Shown here: one piece after another, positions 8,375 to 18,682 of the stretch
Numbering within the stretch: position 1 is the stretch's first letter
Layout of the letters: every line of letters begins with the position of its first letter
DNA from: Alkalicoccus chagannorensis DSM 18086
GTDB lineage: Bacteria; Bacillota; Bacilli; Bacillales; Salisediminibacteriaceae
NCBI RefSeq assembly: GCF_000429725.1
Contig: NZ_AUCK01000032.1
Span: 1 to 46,966, forward strand
Direction of reading: 5' to 3'
DNA: 46,966 nt
Notes under the pieces: generated by a model
Told to the model about the DNA's origin: nothing
The model's input: only the letters and a program-made list of their open reading frames with translations
Databases searched by the model: none
Program-made: the position numbers and the translations under genes

Positions 8375-8662
8375 TTAGTTTTCCTGCTTGGAAATATACT
8401 CTTCCAGTTCTTTGACGATTTCCTTCGCACCCATTGGGCTCAGGATGATTTTGCCGTTGGCGAGGGAGAGGTTATCATCGGATACTTCGCCTGTCACCTG
8501 GCACGTCATGTTCGGCTTGTACTTCTTGAGGACGATGCGGTCGTCGTCGACATAGATCTCCAGGGCATCCTTTTCAGCGATGTCCAGCGTACGTCGGAGT
8601 TCAATCGGGATAACAACCCGGCCTAGTTCGTCGACCTTTCTTACAATACCAGTAGATTTCAT
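8375..8662 (-). CDS. abrB: Transition-state regulator AbrB
   Basis: Swapped-hairpin (SpoVT-AbrB) DNA-binding protein that in B. subtilis represses post-exponential genes. The 95-residue product begins MKSTGIVRKVDELGRVVIPIELRRTL, nearly the textbook AbrB DNA-binding domain, and ends with a C-terminal dimerisation part. Start ATG 8662 (complement) follows AAAGGAGA at 8671-8678; the longer frame to 8779 covers the promoter. Same place and orientation as in B. subtilis. Its retention in a genome lacking neighbouring sporulation genes suggests it serves growth-phase control. Confidence 0.96.
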   Translation of the reverse strand: MKSTGIVRKVDELGRVVIPIELRRTLDIAEKDALEIYVDDDRIVLKKYKPNMTCQVTGEVSDDNLSLANGKIILSPMGAKEIVKELEEYISKQEN

Positions 8663-8750
8663 AATGACAATCTCCTTTCGTTTATACGTGTATTTTTTGA
8701 ACGTCAGAAGCTCTCGAAACGTCATGATTCGACAAATTTCTGTTATTAAT

Positions 8751-8779
8751 AGGATACCAAGGCTTCCAAAAGAAGTCAA
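8751..8779 (-). promoter_or_regulatory. Sigma-A promoter of abrB
   Basis: On the complement: TTGACT (8774-8779), 17 nt, TATCCT (8751-8756). About 90 nt before the start codon. Confidence 0.6.
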
Positions 8780-9052
8780 TTAGAAAGTTGTAATATTTTC
8801 TACTTTTTTCAAATTGCCTTCATGACAGTGTTTGCAGCATGCGAGAGCAGAAACGACCGGACAGACAAGGGTTTCCAGACATGGACGTCATTCGACTTTC
8901 TACGACAAAGATGTCGATTTACTAGCAGTATACCCGATTCCGTCAATATTGTAACAATAATACAGAAATTTTTTTGTTTTATATAATGTTTGTACATGTT
9001 TTGTCCACATTTCACGAGCGCGGCGCAAGTCGCTTCCGGGCCCCGTACTCCG
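8780..9052. other. AT-rich abrB-metG intergenic region
   Basis: No gene seen. The region is clearly more AT-rich than its surroundings between 8930 and 9005, and carries a TATAAT at 8982-8987 without a good -35. It could hold operator sites for the divergent abrB promoter. Confidence 0.4.
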
Positions 9053-9081
9053 TTGACAATTCCCGATTTCTTCGGTATATT
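9053..9081 (+). promoter_or_regulatory. Sigma-A promoter of the metG T-box leader
   Basis: TTGACA (9053-9058), 17-nt spacer, TATATT (9076-9081). Transcript would start near 9088, just before the T-box structure. Confidence 0.85.
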
Positions 9082-9087
9082 GCTTGG

Positions 9088-9351
9088 TGGACAGATAAAT
9101 CGACAGGCTTCAATGACAGGATGAGTAAAAAGGAGCGCGCATCGACAGAGAGCCGGGGGAGCTGAAAACCGGCATGACGCGGACTTTTGAATATGGTCTT
9201 TGTGGAAGCTGCCCTGCGAGCGCCCGGCGCGTAAGCAGCGGCACGGCTGCAGCCCGTTACGCTGCCTGAAGCGGCCGGCTTTCTGCCGGCAACACAGGGT
9301 GGTACCGCGTGAGCTGCGCTCTCGTCCCGGATTGGGATGGGGGCTTTTTTT
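9088..9351 (+). ncRNA. T-box riboswitch of metG (methionine specific)
   Basis: Leader RNA that senses uncharged tRNA. The invariant T-box AGGGTGGTACCGCG is at 9296-9309, and the terminator with CTCTCGTCCC/GGGATGGGGG arms and a T-run ends at 9351. Stem I shows AGAGAG near 9148 and a probable specifier loop GAATATGGTC with Met codon ATG at 9193-9195. Uncharged initiator or elongator tRNA-Met would pair with it and allow readthrough into metG. Unusually, a dispersed repeat separates the terminator from the gene. Confidence 0.93.
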
Positions 9352-11460
<2,109 letters not shown>

Positions 11461-11473
11461 AGGAGACCGACGT

Positions 11474-12247
11474 ATGCTCATCGACACACACGTGCATTTG
11501 AACGCCGACCAGTTTGCCGAAGATGCAGAAGAAACGATCGAACGCGCCCGGGAAGCGGGTGTGGAGAAGATGGTGGTCGTTGGATTCGATACGAAAACGA
11601 TCAACCTGGCGATGGACCTTGTCGAAAAACATGAGGATCTCTATGCAGCAGTCGGCTGGCATCCGGTCGATGCCGTTGACTGCGACGACGAGAAGCTGGC
11701 CTGGATCGAAGAACTGGCGGGCCACCCGAAAGTCGTCGCTATCGGGGAAACCGGGCTCGACTATCACTGGGATAAGTCGCCTGCCGACGTGCAGAAAGAC
11801 ATTTTCCGAAAGCAGCTGCACCTCGCCCGCCGTGTCCAGCTTCCGATCATCATTCATGACCGGGAAGCGCACGAGGATATCGTGGAGGTGCTCCAAGAGG
11901 AAAACGCTGGAGACATCGGCGGCATTATGCACTGTTTTCAAGGTGATCAGAAGATGGCAGAAGCCTGCCTCGATATGAATTTCTATATTTCTTTCGGCGG
12001 GCCGGTGACGTTCAAGAATGCGAAGCTCCCGAAGGAAGTAGCCGTCACGATTCCAGACGACCGGCTGCTCGTGGAAACCGACGCCCCGTTCCTCGCGCCG
12101 CATCCTTACCGCGGCAAACGAAACGAACCGGCCTACGTCAAACTGGTGGCGGAACAGCTGGCCGAACTGCGAGGGGTTTCCTACGAGACGCTCGCCGGAC
12201 AGACGACAGCCAACGCAGAAGCGCTCTTCCAATTTGACCGCCGCTGA
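11474..12247 (+). CDS. yabD: TatD-family metal-dependent DNase
   Basis: TIM-barrel hydrolase of the TatD family, a metal-dependent nuclease linked with DNA repair or degradation. Metal ligands are visible: DTHVHL at the N-terminus, GETGLDYH near residue 95, IIHDREAHED, MHCFQGD and VETDAPFL. Length 257, normal. ATG 11474 follows AAAGGAGACC; 13 nt separate it from metG, so it is transcribed from the T-box promoter and ends at a strong terminator. Confidence 0.93.
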   Translation: MLIDTHVHLNADQFAEDAEETIERAREAGVEKMVVVGFDTKTINLAMDLVEKHEDLYAAVGWHPVDAVDCDDEKLAWIEELAGHPKVVAIGETGLDYHWDKSPADVQKDIFRKQLHLARRVQLPIIIHDREAHEDIVEVLQEENAGDIGGIMHCFQGDQKMAEACLDMNFYISFGGPVTFKNAKLPKEVAVTIPDDRLLVETDAPFLAPHPYRGKRNEPAYVKLVAEQLAELRGVSYETLAGQTTANAEALFQFDRR

Positions 12248-12282
12248 CAATCGCTTGATGATAGAGGAACTGAACTACGCCT

Positions 12283-12348
12283 GCCGGCAGGAGCGGGAAC
12301 GTCTCAGGAATCGCTGAGACGTTCCTGCTTCTGTCGGCTTCTTTTTTT
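12283..12348 (+). terminator. Terminator of metG-yabD
   Basis: Very long hairpin: left arm 12283-12307 pairs with 12314-12338 throughout, with three G-U pairs, loop GAATCG, then T-run at 12342-12348. Repeat copy C starts at the next base. Confidence 0.88.
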
Positions 12349-12495
12349 ACATGATAGGAATGGACGCGTTTTCATGTAGGGTAACCGCGCAGACGGCTGC
12401 GCGGGAAGAAAGAAAACCCTTTTCTTCCCTCGAAGAGCATGCAGCGACGCCACACGCCGTTCCGACCTAAAGGCGCTCCGCGCTTTCGTTCGCCA
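12349..12495 (+). repeat. Dispersed structured repeat, copy C
   Basis: Begins at the T-run of the yabD terminator. First hairpin arms TACATG/CATGTA, left segment AGACGGCTGCGC, inner hairpin GGGAAGAAA/TTTTCTTCCC, right end CACACGCCGTTCCGACC, and final hairpin AAAGGCGC-TCC-GCGCTTT. The first hairpin differs from copy A at several positions but still pairs. Confidence 0.8.
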
Positions 12496-12509
12496 AGCAA
12501 AGATCAAAT

Positions 12510-12602
12510 GGCACAGGAGAAGTCGGCGGCTTCGTGTGCTGCAGCGGCAGCGAAACGTCTTCTGCTGTGCCCGGTGCAGTGCCTCTTTCCGGCTGGAGGC
12601 AT
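12510..12602 (+). repeat. Diverged tandem unit after copy C
   Basis: Segments GTCGGCGGCTTCGTGTGCTG, GAAACGTCTTCTG, TGCAGTGCCTC and TTTCCGGC occur in the same order as their counterparts in copy A. It appears to be a decayed second unit of the same repeat. Similarity judged by eye. Confidence 0.45.
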
Positions 12603-12679
12603 GAAGCAGCCCTCTCCCTTCTTCGCCCGGGATGCGTTTGTGACCGCCTGTCATGAAAACGTAATGATTTGTAATGTGG

Positions 12680-12717
12680 ATGCATCGAACGGCACTCCCA
12701 TGGGATTTTCGATGCAT
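12680..12717. repeat. Inverted repeat upstream of the yabE promoter
   Basis: Arms ATGCATCGAA and TTCGATGCAT, with a smaller TCCCA/TGGGA pair in the loop. No T-run. It lies about 50 nt upstream of the -35, a position suitable for an operator or for a hairpin ending antisense transcripts. 12603-12679 holds nothing I can identify. Confidence 0.5.
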
Positions 12718-12765
12718 ACAGAGGAGTGATGGACGCCAGAATCAGGAGATAAGGCGGGAGGGACG

Positions 12766-12794
12766 TTGACATAGGCAAAGGGCGTGGGTATAAT
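12766..12794 (+). promoter_or_regulatory. Sigma-A promoter of yabE
   Basis: Consensus TTGACA, 17 nt, TATAAT; 26 nt before the start codon. One of the strongest-looking promoters in the window. Confidence 0.92.
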
Positions 12795-12820
12795 TTCGTT
12801 CTTGAAGGAGAGTGAGCAAT

Positions 12821-14086
12821 ATGACATCAAGGATCAAAGCCTGGTTTTCGTACATGACGCAGAGACCGGTGCTTGCATCCAATCTGGGGCTCCTCCTTAC
12901 CTCCGTTGTATTGGCTTTTGTCATTTATGACGTCACGAAAGCAGAAGTAACGCTTCATGCTGAAGATGACGAAATGACGTTCGCCACCCATGCAGCGACG
13001 GTAGAGGACGTACTGGAAGAACAAAATGTAGACGCAGACGATCATGATTTGGTCATCCCCGCCCCTGAGACTCAGGTAGACAGTGAAATCATCATACATT
13101 ATACGCCTGCCCAGCAGGTCAGCTTGTCCCTCAACGGGGAAGACGAAGAGATCATGACAACAACCGAAACGATCGACGAACTCATGGAGGAACTGGCGGT
13201 TGATGTGGCCCCTCATGACGAGGTGGAGCCGCCGCTGGAAACGGCGATCGAAGACGAGATGGAAGTGTCCTATCAGGAAACGTTCCCGGTCACGGTGGAA
13301 AAAGCAGACGAAACAACAGAACTCTGGACCGTTCCAGCAACAGTGGAAGACGTTCTGGAAGAAGAAGACATTGAGCTGGATGCATTGGACCAGGTGGATC
13401 CGGCGCTGGAAGAAGTCATCGAGGAAGAAACCGAGATTGGCATCGTCCGCGTCGAAGAAGAGACAGACGTGGTCTCTGAAGCCATCGAGTACAGCACCAT
13501 CACGGAAGACGACGATACGATCCTCGAAGGCGAGGAAGAAGTTCGTCAATCCGGATCGGAAGGCACGCTGGAGAAGCATTACGACGTGGTCTATGAGAAC
13601 GGCGAAGAAGTCTCCCGCGAGCTCGTGAAAGAAGAAACGACAGAAGAGAGCAGCGACCGCATTGTGGCGGTCGGGACGAAAGAGCCGGAGCCGGAACCGG
13701 AACCAGAGCCGGAGCCGGCATCGGAACCGGATCGAGAGGAGAGCACATCCTCCGCGAGCAGCAGTGGAAGCAGTTCATCCGGCGGAGACAGCGGCGGCAG
13801 CTGGATGACGTTTGAAGCAACGGCCTACACGGCCCACTGCACTGGCTGTTCCGGTGTCACTGCTACCGGCGTAGATCTGCGGGCGAACCCCGACAGAAAT
13901 GTGATTGCCGTGGATCCATCGGTTATTCCGCTCGGCTCCCGCGTGGAAGTGCAGGGGCACGGCGTCTTTACCGCAGCGGATACCGGCGGTGCCATCAACG
14001 GCCGTATCATTGATATTTTCATGGCGGACCAGGGCGCGGCCGAGTCTTTCGGACGACAGTCCGTCCAGGTGCGGATTCTCGATTAA
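12821..14086 (+). CDS. yabE: YabE: DUF348-G5-3D cell-wall protein
   Basis: Secreted or membrane-anchored cell-wall hydrolase-like protein, related to actinobacterial RpfB and to the Firmicute stationary-phase lytic-enzyme group. Residues about 19-37 form an N-terminal membrane segment. Three DUF348 repeats follow (AATVEDVLEEQNV; ETIDELMEELAV; ATVEDVLEEEDI), then a G5 domain (about 205-280), a Pro-Glu linker, a Ser/Gly-rich hinge, and the C-terminal 3D domain with AADTGGAINGRIIDIFM, whose aspartates are the presumed catalytic residues. The ectodomain is extremely acidic. ATG 12821 is preferred over GTG 12812, which lies directly against the AAGGAG site. Promoter is its own; in B. subtilis yabE is also controlled by an antisense RNA, not visible here. 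Confidence 0.93.
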   Translation: MTSRIKAWFSYMTQRPVLASNLGLLLTSVVLAFVIYDVTKAEVTLHAEDDEMTFATHAATVEDVLEEQNVDADDHDLVIPAPETQVDSEIIIHYTPAQQVSLSLNGEDEEIMTTTETIDELMEELAVDVAPHDEVEPPLETAIEDEMEVSYQETFPVTVEKADETTELWTVPATVEDVLEEEDIELDALDQVDPALEEVIEEETEIGIVRVEEETDVVSEAIEYSTITEDDDTILEGEEEVRQSGSEGTLEKHYDVVYENGEEVSRELVKEETTEESSDRIVAVGTKEPEPEPEPEPEPASEPDREESTSSASSSGSSSSGGDSGGSWMTFEATAYTAHCTGCSGVTATGVDLRANPDRNVIAVDPSVIPLGSRVEVQGHGVFTAADTGGAINGRIIDIFMADQGAAESFGRQSVQVRILD

Positions 14087-14145
14087 TCCAGGCAGGCCCG
14101 GGAAAAGGAGTGTCGCTCCATGCGCGCTCCTCCAGGGACACAGGC

Positions 14146-14181
14146 AGACGTCTCAGCAACCAGCTGGGGCGTCTTTTTTTC
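14146..14181 (+). terminator. Terminator of yabE
   Basis: Twelve-pair stem AGACGTCTCAGC/GCTGGGGCGTCT with three G-U or similar pairs, followed by seven T. Confidence 0.85.
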
Positions 14182-14339
14182 TTTGGCAGGAAAGCAGGAT
14201 AAAGGCGGCGTCGCGCCCTGCGCGGGGAGGTGTTGCGTAGTGGCGGGATTTTGGCCTGCGCCGACACGGGTGGGAACATTCCTCAGCGGAACTCCAGCAT
14301 CTGCCGGAAATCCTGCCGAACCGGCCAGCCGCAGGTGGG
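14182..14339. other. yabE-rnmV intergenic region
   Basis: No gene. The first part, directly after the terminator T-run (GGCAGGAAAGCA, then GGCGGCGTCGCG), faintly resembles the beginning of the dispersed repeat in copy E and might be a decayed remnant. The rest shows nothing I can name. Confidence 0.3.
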
Positions 14340-14368
14340 ATGACAGCCGCTTCTGCAGTGTGTATGAT
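14340..14368 (+). promoter_or_regulatory. Sigma-A promoter of rnmV-ksgA
   Basis: ATGACA (14340-14345), 17 nt, TATGAT (14363-14368); 30 nt before the start of rnmV. Confidence 0.65.
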
Positions 14369-14398
14369 AAAACAAGCAGCAGGAAAGGAATGGGACGC

Positions 14399-14959
14399 TT
14401 GGAGCAGATACAAGAAGTGATCGTCGTGGAAGGCAAAAACGACACCCACGCCCTCAAGCGGGCCGTGGACTGCGATACAATAGAAACGAATGGATTCGGC
14501 ATTACGAAGGCTACCATGGAGAAGATCCGCCTCGCTCAGGAGCGGCGCGGGGTCATCATTTTTACCGACCCGGACTTTCCCGGTCAGAAAATCCGCCACG
14601 AAGTCGATCAGACCGTGCCCGGATGCCGGCATGCGTTTCTGCCGAAGCATGCTGCGGTGGACCGCAGGCGGAAGAAGGTCGGCATCGAGCATGCCTCGGT
14701 GCACGATATCCGGGAGGCGCTCGCCGGCGTGCAGACCTCGATGCCGGAAAAAATCACAGAAGAAGTCCCGGACTGGATGGAACTGCACGAAGCCGGGCTG
14801 CTGGCAGGCCCCGGTGCCCGTCAGAAGCGGGAGAAGCTTGGAGAAGAGCTGCATATCGGATACGCCAATGGCAAGCAGCTGATCAAACGCCTGCAGCAGT
14901 TCCATATCCGTCGACGGGAATTTTATGAAGCGATGCAGAGAGTGGAGGAAAAAGAATGA
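14399..14959 (+). CDS. rnmV: Ribonuclease M5
   Basis: TOPRIM-domain nuclease that matures 5S rRNA, fitting a genome with rRNA operons on both sides. IIVVEG-type motif is present as VIVVEGKND, followed by TIETNG and [12 protein letters not shown] (the acidic DxD pair), the TOPRIM catalytic residues. I choose TTG 14399: AAAGGA (14384-14389) lies 9 nt away, and it gives 186 residues, the same as B. subtilis RnmV. An ATG at 14390 lies one base from that site and is less likely; an open frame from 14120 would run through the yabE terminator. The stop overlaps ksgA by 4 nt. Confidence 0.92.
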   Translation: MEQIQEVIVVEGKNDTHALKRAVDCDTIETNGFGITKATMEKIRLAQERRGVIIFTDPDFPGQKIRHEVDQTVPGCRHAFLPKHAAVDRRRKKVGIEHASVHDIREALAGVQTSMPEKITEEVPDWMELHEAGLLAGPGARQKREKLGEELHIGYANGKQLIKRLQQFHIRRREFYEAMQRVEEKE

Positions 14960-15852
14960 AAGATATCGCCTCACCAGCAAGGACGAAAGCAATATTAGAG
15001 AAGTACGGGTTCCGGTTTAAAAAAAGCCTCGGACAGAACTTTTTGATAGACCCGAACATTCTCCGAAACATTGTCGAAGCGGCCGGGGTCACGAAAGACA
15101 GCGGCGTCATTGAAATCGGTCCGGGCATCGGTGCCCTGACAGAACAGTCTGCCCGGCAGGCCGGCCGCGTGCTCGCTTTTGAGATCGACCAGCGGCTGCT
15201 GCCGATTCTGGAAGAGACGATGGCTCCGTACGAGCATGTGGAAGTCGTGCATGAAGATGTCCTTCAGGCAGATCTTCATGAGAGAATCCGTCGTCATTTT
15301 GAGCCGGGGCAGGATCTGGCGGTCATTGCGAATCTGCCTTACTACGTCACGACGCCGATTTTGATGAAGCTGCTGGAAGAGGAGCTTCCGATCCGCACGA
15401 TGGTGATGATGATGCAGACGGAAGTAGCAGAGCGCATCAGTGCGGCACCAGGCTCCAAAGCCTACGGCTCCCTTTCCATTGCGGCCCAGTATTACGCCGA
15501 GGCGGAGACGGTCTTTACGGTGCCGAAAACAGCCTTCGTGCCCCAGCCGAACGTCGGTTCCTCGATCCTCCGGCTCACCCGCCGTGCTCACCCGCCTGTC
15601 TCGACGAAGCAGGAAGCCTTGTTTTTCGAGCTGGTGCGCGCGTCTTTCGTCCAGCGGCGCAAGACGCTTCATAATAACCTGGCTGCCTACTGGAAGGACA
15701 CGTTCACGAAAGAAGCCATAGGCGGAAACATCCGTGAAGCGGGAGTGGAGCCGTCACGCCGTGCCGAGTCCGTCACGATGGTAGAATTCGCTGCGCTGGC
15801 AGACGTATTCGCGGCTGCGCTCGAGCATGCGGACAGCAGTCATGACGTCTGA
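14956..15852 (+). CDS. ksgA: 16S rRNA dimethyladenosine transferase
   Basis: Dimethylates A1518 and A1519 of 16S rRNA late in 30S assembly. Signature parts: [25 protein letters not shown] (SAM-binding motif I), [15 protein letters not shown] (catalytic motif IV), and [14 protein letters not shown]. Length 298. ATG overlaps the rnmV stop (ATGA), so the two genes are translationally coupled. yabG, the sporulation protease gene that follows in B. subtilis, is absent. Confidence 0.96.
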   Translation: MKDIASPARTKAILEKYGFRFKKSLGQNFLIDPNILRNIVEAAGVTKDSGVIEIGPGIGALTEQSARQAGRVLAFEIDQRLLPILEETMAPYEHVEVVHEDVLQADLHERIRRHFEPGQDLAVIANLPYYVTTPILMKLLEEELPIRTMVMMMQTEVAERISAAPGSKAYGSLSIAAQYYAEAETVFTVPKTAFVPQPNVGSSILRLTRRAHPPVSTKQEALFFELVRASFVQRRKTLHNNLAAYWKDTFTKEAIGGNIREAGVEPSRRAESVTMVEFAALADVFAAALEHADSSHDV

Positions 15853-15898
15853 CTTCTCTCGTAAAGCGGTTTTTTTGCGAAAATCGACTGCAGACTAA

Positions 15899-15927
15899 TT
15901 GACACCGTTCACGTTCGTTGCTATAAT
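15899..15927 (+). promoter_or_regulatory. veg promoter 1
   Basis: Consensus TTGACA, 17 nt, TATAAT. Confidence 0.88.
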
Positions 15928-15939
15928 TTTAAGTTTTCC

Positions 15940-15968
15940 TTGACAAAACCCGTCACGCCGCGTATACT
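15940..15968 (+). promoter_or_regulatory. veg promoter 2
   Basis: TTGACA, 17 nt, TATACT, only 41 bp downstream of promoter 1 and 24 nt before the start codon. Tandem strong promoters match the high expression known for veg in B. subtilis. Confidence 0.9.
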
Positions 15969-15991
15969 TGGGGTTAAGTGAGGTGTCGTGG

Positions 15992-16255
15992 ATGGCGAAA
16001 ACGCTGGCAGAAATCAAACAAGCTCTAGAAGCTAATGTTGGGAAACAAGTCACGATTCAGGCAAACGGCGGACGAAAGAAAACGATTGAACGTTCTGGTC
16101 TGCTGGAAGGTATTTATCCTTCTGTATTTACCGTGAAGCTTGATAAGGAAGAGTACTCCATTGAGCGGCTCTCCTACAGCTATACGGATGTACTTACTGA
16201 GACTGTCAAGTTGACCGTACCCGAAGACACTGTTGATGCGGTGCAAGCACCGTAA
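15992..16255 (+). CDS. veg: Veg protein
   Basis: Small conserved cytoplasmic protein of 87 residues; in B. subtilis it stimulates biofilm matrix gene expression, but its biochemical activity is unknown. The sequence from MAKTLAEIKQALEANVGKQV to the SYSYTDVLTETV segment is characteristic. Start ATG 15992 with GTGAGGTG upstream; the ORF can be extended to 15968, but that overlaps the promoter -10. sspF, which follows in B. subtilis, is missing. Confidence 0.95.
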   Translation: MAKTLAEIKQALEANVGKQVTIQANGGRKKTIERSGLLEGIYPSVFTVKLDKEEYSIERLSYSYTDVLTETVKLTVPEDTVDAVQAP

Positions 16256-16265
16256 CCGAAAAAAA

Positions 16266-16303
16266 GAGCCTGCTCAGAAGCGCGTGCTGAGCAGGCTCTT
16301 TTT
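16266..16303 (+). terminator. Terminator of veg
   Basis: Twelve-pair stem GAGCCTGCTCAG/CTGAGCAGGCTC, then TTTTT. Confidence 0.93.
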
Positions 16304-16592
16304 CATTCGTTCGAAAGAAAGGGGTTACAGGAAGAAGGCGTCGCGGCCCTTCCCTCCTGAGAAGGGTTCGTTTTTTCTTTTCAAAGAAAATCCCAGATGC
16401 CATGTGAAAAGCGTCTGAGCCTGCCTGAGGCTGTTCAACGTGTGAATGAAAACCAAGAAGACAGCGGCTCTATCTGACGCGCGCTGCCGGGGAGCATCGG
16501 GAAATTGCGGCCGGAAAACCAGGCGGTTATTCTTTTTTTTCTGCACAAGTGGTAGAATAACCAGAGCATAGTCGAACAAAGAGGTGACAATC
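16304..16592. other. veg-ispE intergenic region
   Basis: Occupies the place of sspF. No frame with similarity to small acid-soluble spore proteins. CCCTTC/GAAGGG arms at about 16349-16368 followed by a T-rich stretch could be a second weak terminator. A TAGAAT at 16553-16558 may be the -10 of ispE, without a good -35. Confidence 0.4.
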
Positions 16593-17465
16593 GTGAATGG
16601 AATGATCGTGAAAGCTCCGGCTAAAATCAACTTGACGCTCGACGTGATCCGCAAGCGCAGCGATGGCTATCATGAAGTCGAGATGGTCATGACGACGGTG
16701 GATCTGGCGGACCGGGTGTATCTGGAAGAGCGGGAGCACGGAATACATATAGAATCGGATAATGGCTTTCTGCCGCTGGACCGGTCCAATCTGGCCTGGC
16801 AGGCAGCGTCTCTTCTCATCAAGCGGTGTGGGGTGAAGAAGGGGGCGGATATTTATATTGAAAAACGTATTCCGATGTCGGCAGGCCTTGCCGGGGGCAG
16901 TACGGATGCAGCAGCCGTGCTGCGCGGACTCAATGAACTGTGGCAGCTGGGGCTGACGCTCGATGAGCTGGCGGAGCTCGGTGCTGCCATCGGATCGGAC
17001 GTTCCTTTCTGCGTCTACGGAGGAACAGCGGTAGCCCGCGGGCGCGGCGAGGAATTGGAATTTCTTCCGGCCCCGCCGGCCTGCTGGGTCGTTCTGGCAA
17101 AACCGAAGAACGGCGTGTCGACGAAAGAAATCTACAAACGTCTCCGCTTCAACCAGATGACACATCCGGATACACAGGGGATGATCGACGCGGTCAAAGC
17201 AGCGGATCTGGACGGCATCTGTTCCCGGCTTGCAAATGTAATGGAGCCGGTGACGTTTGAACTGGAGCCGGAAGTCCGTATGATCAAAGACCGGCTGGCG
17301 CAGTATGGTGCGGACGGCACCGTGATGAGCGGCAGCGGTCCGACGGTGTTCGCGCTCTGCCGTTCGGAAAGCAGAGCAGAACGGCTGTACAACGGCCTGA
17401 AAGGATTCATGGATGAGGTGCATATCGTCCGCATGCTCGGGGAAAGAAGCAGCGAGCACATCTAA
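16593..17465 (+). CDS. ispE: 4-diphosphocytidyl-2-C-methyl-D-erythritol kinase
   Basis: GHMP kinase of the MEP isoprenoid pathway. Motifs: [12 protein letters not shown] at the N-terminus (substrate-binding Lys), [18 protein letters not shown] (ATP-binding loop, residues about 95-112), and [12 protein letters not shown] near the C-terminus. Length 290. Start GTG 16593 is favoured by AAAGAGGTG ending 6 nt before; GTG 16584 lies inside that site and ATG 16602 is possible. Followed by the purR promoter. Confidence 0.95.
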   Translation: MNGMIVKAPAKINLTLDVIRKRSDGYHEVEMVMTTVDLADRVYLEEREHGIHIESDNGFLPLDRSNLAWQAASLLIKRCGVKKGADIYIEKRIPMSAGLAGGSTDAAAVLRGLNELWQLGLTLDELAELGAAIGSDVPFCVYGGTAVARGRGEELEFLPAPPACWVVLAKPKNGVSTKEIYKRLRFNQMTHPDTQGMIDAVKAADLDGICSRLANVMEPVTFELEPEVRMIKDRLAQYGADGTVMSGSGPTVFALCRSESRAERLYNGLKGFMDEVHIVRMLGERSSEHI

Positions 17466-17499
17466 AACGGACAGGACGGGGATCTGACTGCCACACACC

Positions 17500-17528
17500 T
17501 TGTTAAATCCGTATAAAAGTGATATATT
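17500..17528 (+). promoter_or_regulatory. Sigma-A promoter of purR
   Basis: TTGTTA, 17 nt, TATATT. Overlaps a possible PurBox pair. Confidence 0.8.
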
Positions 17529-17549
17529 ACTGGTTGAACATTCGGATTT
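17505..17549. promoter_or_regulatory. Possible PurBox pair (PurR operator)
   Basis: AAATCCGTATAAA at 17505-17517 on the plus strand and AAATCCGAATGTT at 17537-17549 on the complement, 19 bp apart and facing each other. Both keep the CCG core of the B. subtilis PurBox (AWWWCCGAACWWT) with two to three mismatches. Placement over the purR promoter suggests autoregulation. Confidence 0.5.
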
Positions 17550-17564
17550 AGAGGAGGTCCTTGC

Positions 17565-18392
17565 ATGAAATACCGCCGCAGCGGGCGGCTGGTGGATATG
17601 ACGGAGTATCTGCTGCAGCATCCGCATCAATCGGTTCCGCTCACCTACTTTTCGGAAAAGTACGGGTCGGCGAAATCGTCCATTAGTGAAGACATCGGAA
17701 TCATTAAAGAAGTATTTGAATATAAAGGCATCGGCCGGCTGGCGACCTCAGCCGGAGTCAGCGGTGGTGTGACGTACGTCCCCACGACGAGCCGATCGGA
17801 TGCCGGGCGGATGGTGGACGACCTCTGTACACTGCTGGAAGAGCCGGACCGGCTGCTGCCGGGCGGCTATCTGTACATGATGGACATCATCGGCGATCCG
17901 GCGCTGATGCAGCGGATGGGCCGCATCTTCGCTTCGGTGTTTCAGGAGGAAGGGGTGGATGTTGTCATGACGATGGCAACGAAAGGGATCCCGCTCGCCT
18001 ACGCTGTCGCCTCGCATCTGCATGTCCCCGTCAGTATCGTCCGTCACGAGCAGAGGGTGACAGAAGGATCGCTCGTCAGCATCAACTACGTATCCGGATC
18101 CTCCCGACGAATCCAGACAATGTCGCTCTCGAAACGGAGCCTGAAGCCAGGATCCAGGGTGCTCATCATCGACGATTTCATGAAAGCCGGCGGCACGCTG
18201 CGCGGCATGATGGATCTGATTGAGGAATTCCAGGCAGAAACCGTCGGCGCGGGTGTTCTTGTCGAAGCGGTTCATGAAAAGAAAAAACTCGTGCAGGATT
18301 ATGTTTCGCTGATGAAACTGAGTCAGGTAGATCCAGAAGCCCGCAGAATCAGTGTAGAAAAAGGAAGTTTGTTCGCTGATAAAAATGTATAA
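17565..18392 (+). CDS. purR: Purine operon repressor PurR
   Basis: Represses purine biosynthesis and transport genes; PRPP or ppGpp bound at its phosphoribosyltransferase-like domain adjusts DNA binding. The N-terminal winged helix covers residues 1-70 (MTEYLLQHPHQSVPLTYFSE, YGSAKSSISEDI), and the effector domain carries VLIIDDFMKAGGTL, the PRPP-binding loop. Length 275, about ten shorter than B. subtilis PurR. ATG 17565 follows AGAGGAGG. The final codons and stop lie in repeat copy D, so the C-terminus was probably altered when the repeat arrived. yabJ, normally next, is absent. Confidence 0.95.
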   Translation: MKYRRSGRLVDMTEYLLQHPHQSVPLTYFSEKYGSAKSSISEDIGIIKEVFEYKGIGRLATSAGVSGGVTYVPTTSRSDAGRMVDDLCTLLEEPDRLLPGGYLYMMDIIGDPALMQRMGRIFASVFQEEGVDVVMTMATKGIPLAYAVASHLHVPVSIVRHEQRVTEGSLVSINYVSGSSRRIQTMSLSKRSLKPGSRVLIIDDFMKAGGTLRGMMDLIEEFQAETVGAGVLVEAVHEKKKLVQDYVSLMKLSQVDPEARRISVEKGSLFADKNV

Positions 18393-18511
18393 GCTTTCCT
18401 ACAGGGGGACGGCGCAGCCGGCTGCTCGGGAAGCAGGAAGCATCCATGCTTCCCTCAAAGAGCCTGCGGTACACGCCGTTCCGACCAAAAGACGCTCTGT
18501 TCTCCACCTAA
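18378..18511 (+). repeat. Dispersed structured repeat, copy D
   Basis: Starts inside the last codons of purR: AATGTATAAG, identical to copy A, contains the TAA stop. It continues with GGGGACGGCG, an inner hairpin GGGAAGCA/TGCTTCCC, and TGCGGTACACGCCGTTCCGA. The inner stem differs from copy A by a compensated change (A-T pair to C-G), good evidence that the fold is maintained. It lies between the gene and its terminator and so is in the 3' UTR. Confidence 0.82.
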
Positions 18512-18523
18512 AAAGGAATCCAG

Positions 18524-18553
18524 AAAAGTCTGTCAATAAGGGCAGACTTTTTT
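18524..18553 (+). terminator. Terminator of purR
   Basis: AAAAGTCTG/CAGACTTTT stem with loop TCAATAAGGG, then a T-run. Confidence 0.88.
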
Positions 18554-18682
18554 CTTTGAAAATGATATGATGATTTTATGAATATTTTTCGACATTTCTT
18601 TGCTCCGCAGGAAGGTATCTGGAAACATTTGTCGAAGTTGGGGCACAGACATAAATTTTCATAAGAAAAGGTGGTGGCAGAC

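Noticed and set aside
14170-14235. Sixth copy of the dispersed repeat after the yabE terminator (also considered at 6564-6605 and 16310-16350)
   Set aside because: Only short GC-rich similarity (GGCAGGAAAGCA, GGCGGCGTCGC); the ACGCCGTTC end is missing, so not counted as copies.
18607-18639. Sigma-H promoter for spoVG
   Set aside because: Boxes AGGAAGG and GTCGAAG exist, but the 15-nt spacer is outside the usual 11-12; kept only as a remark.
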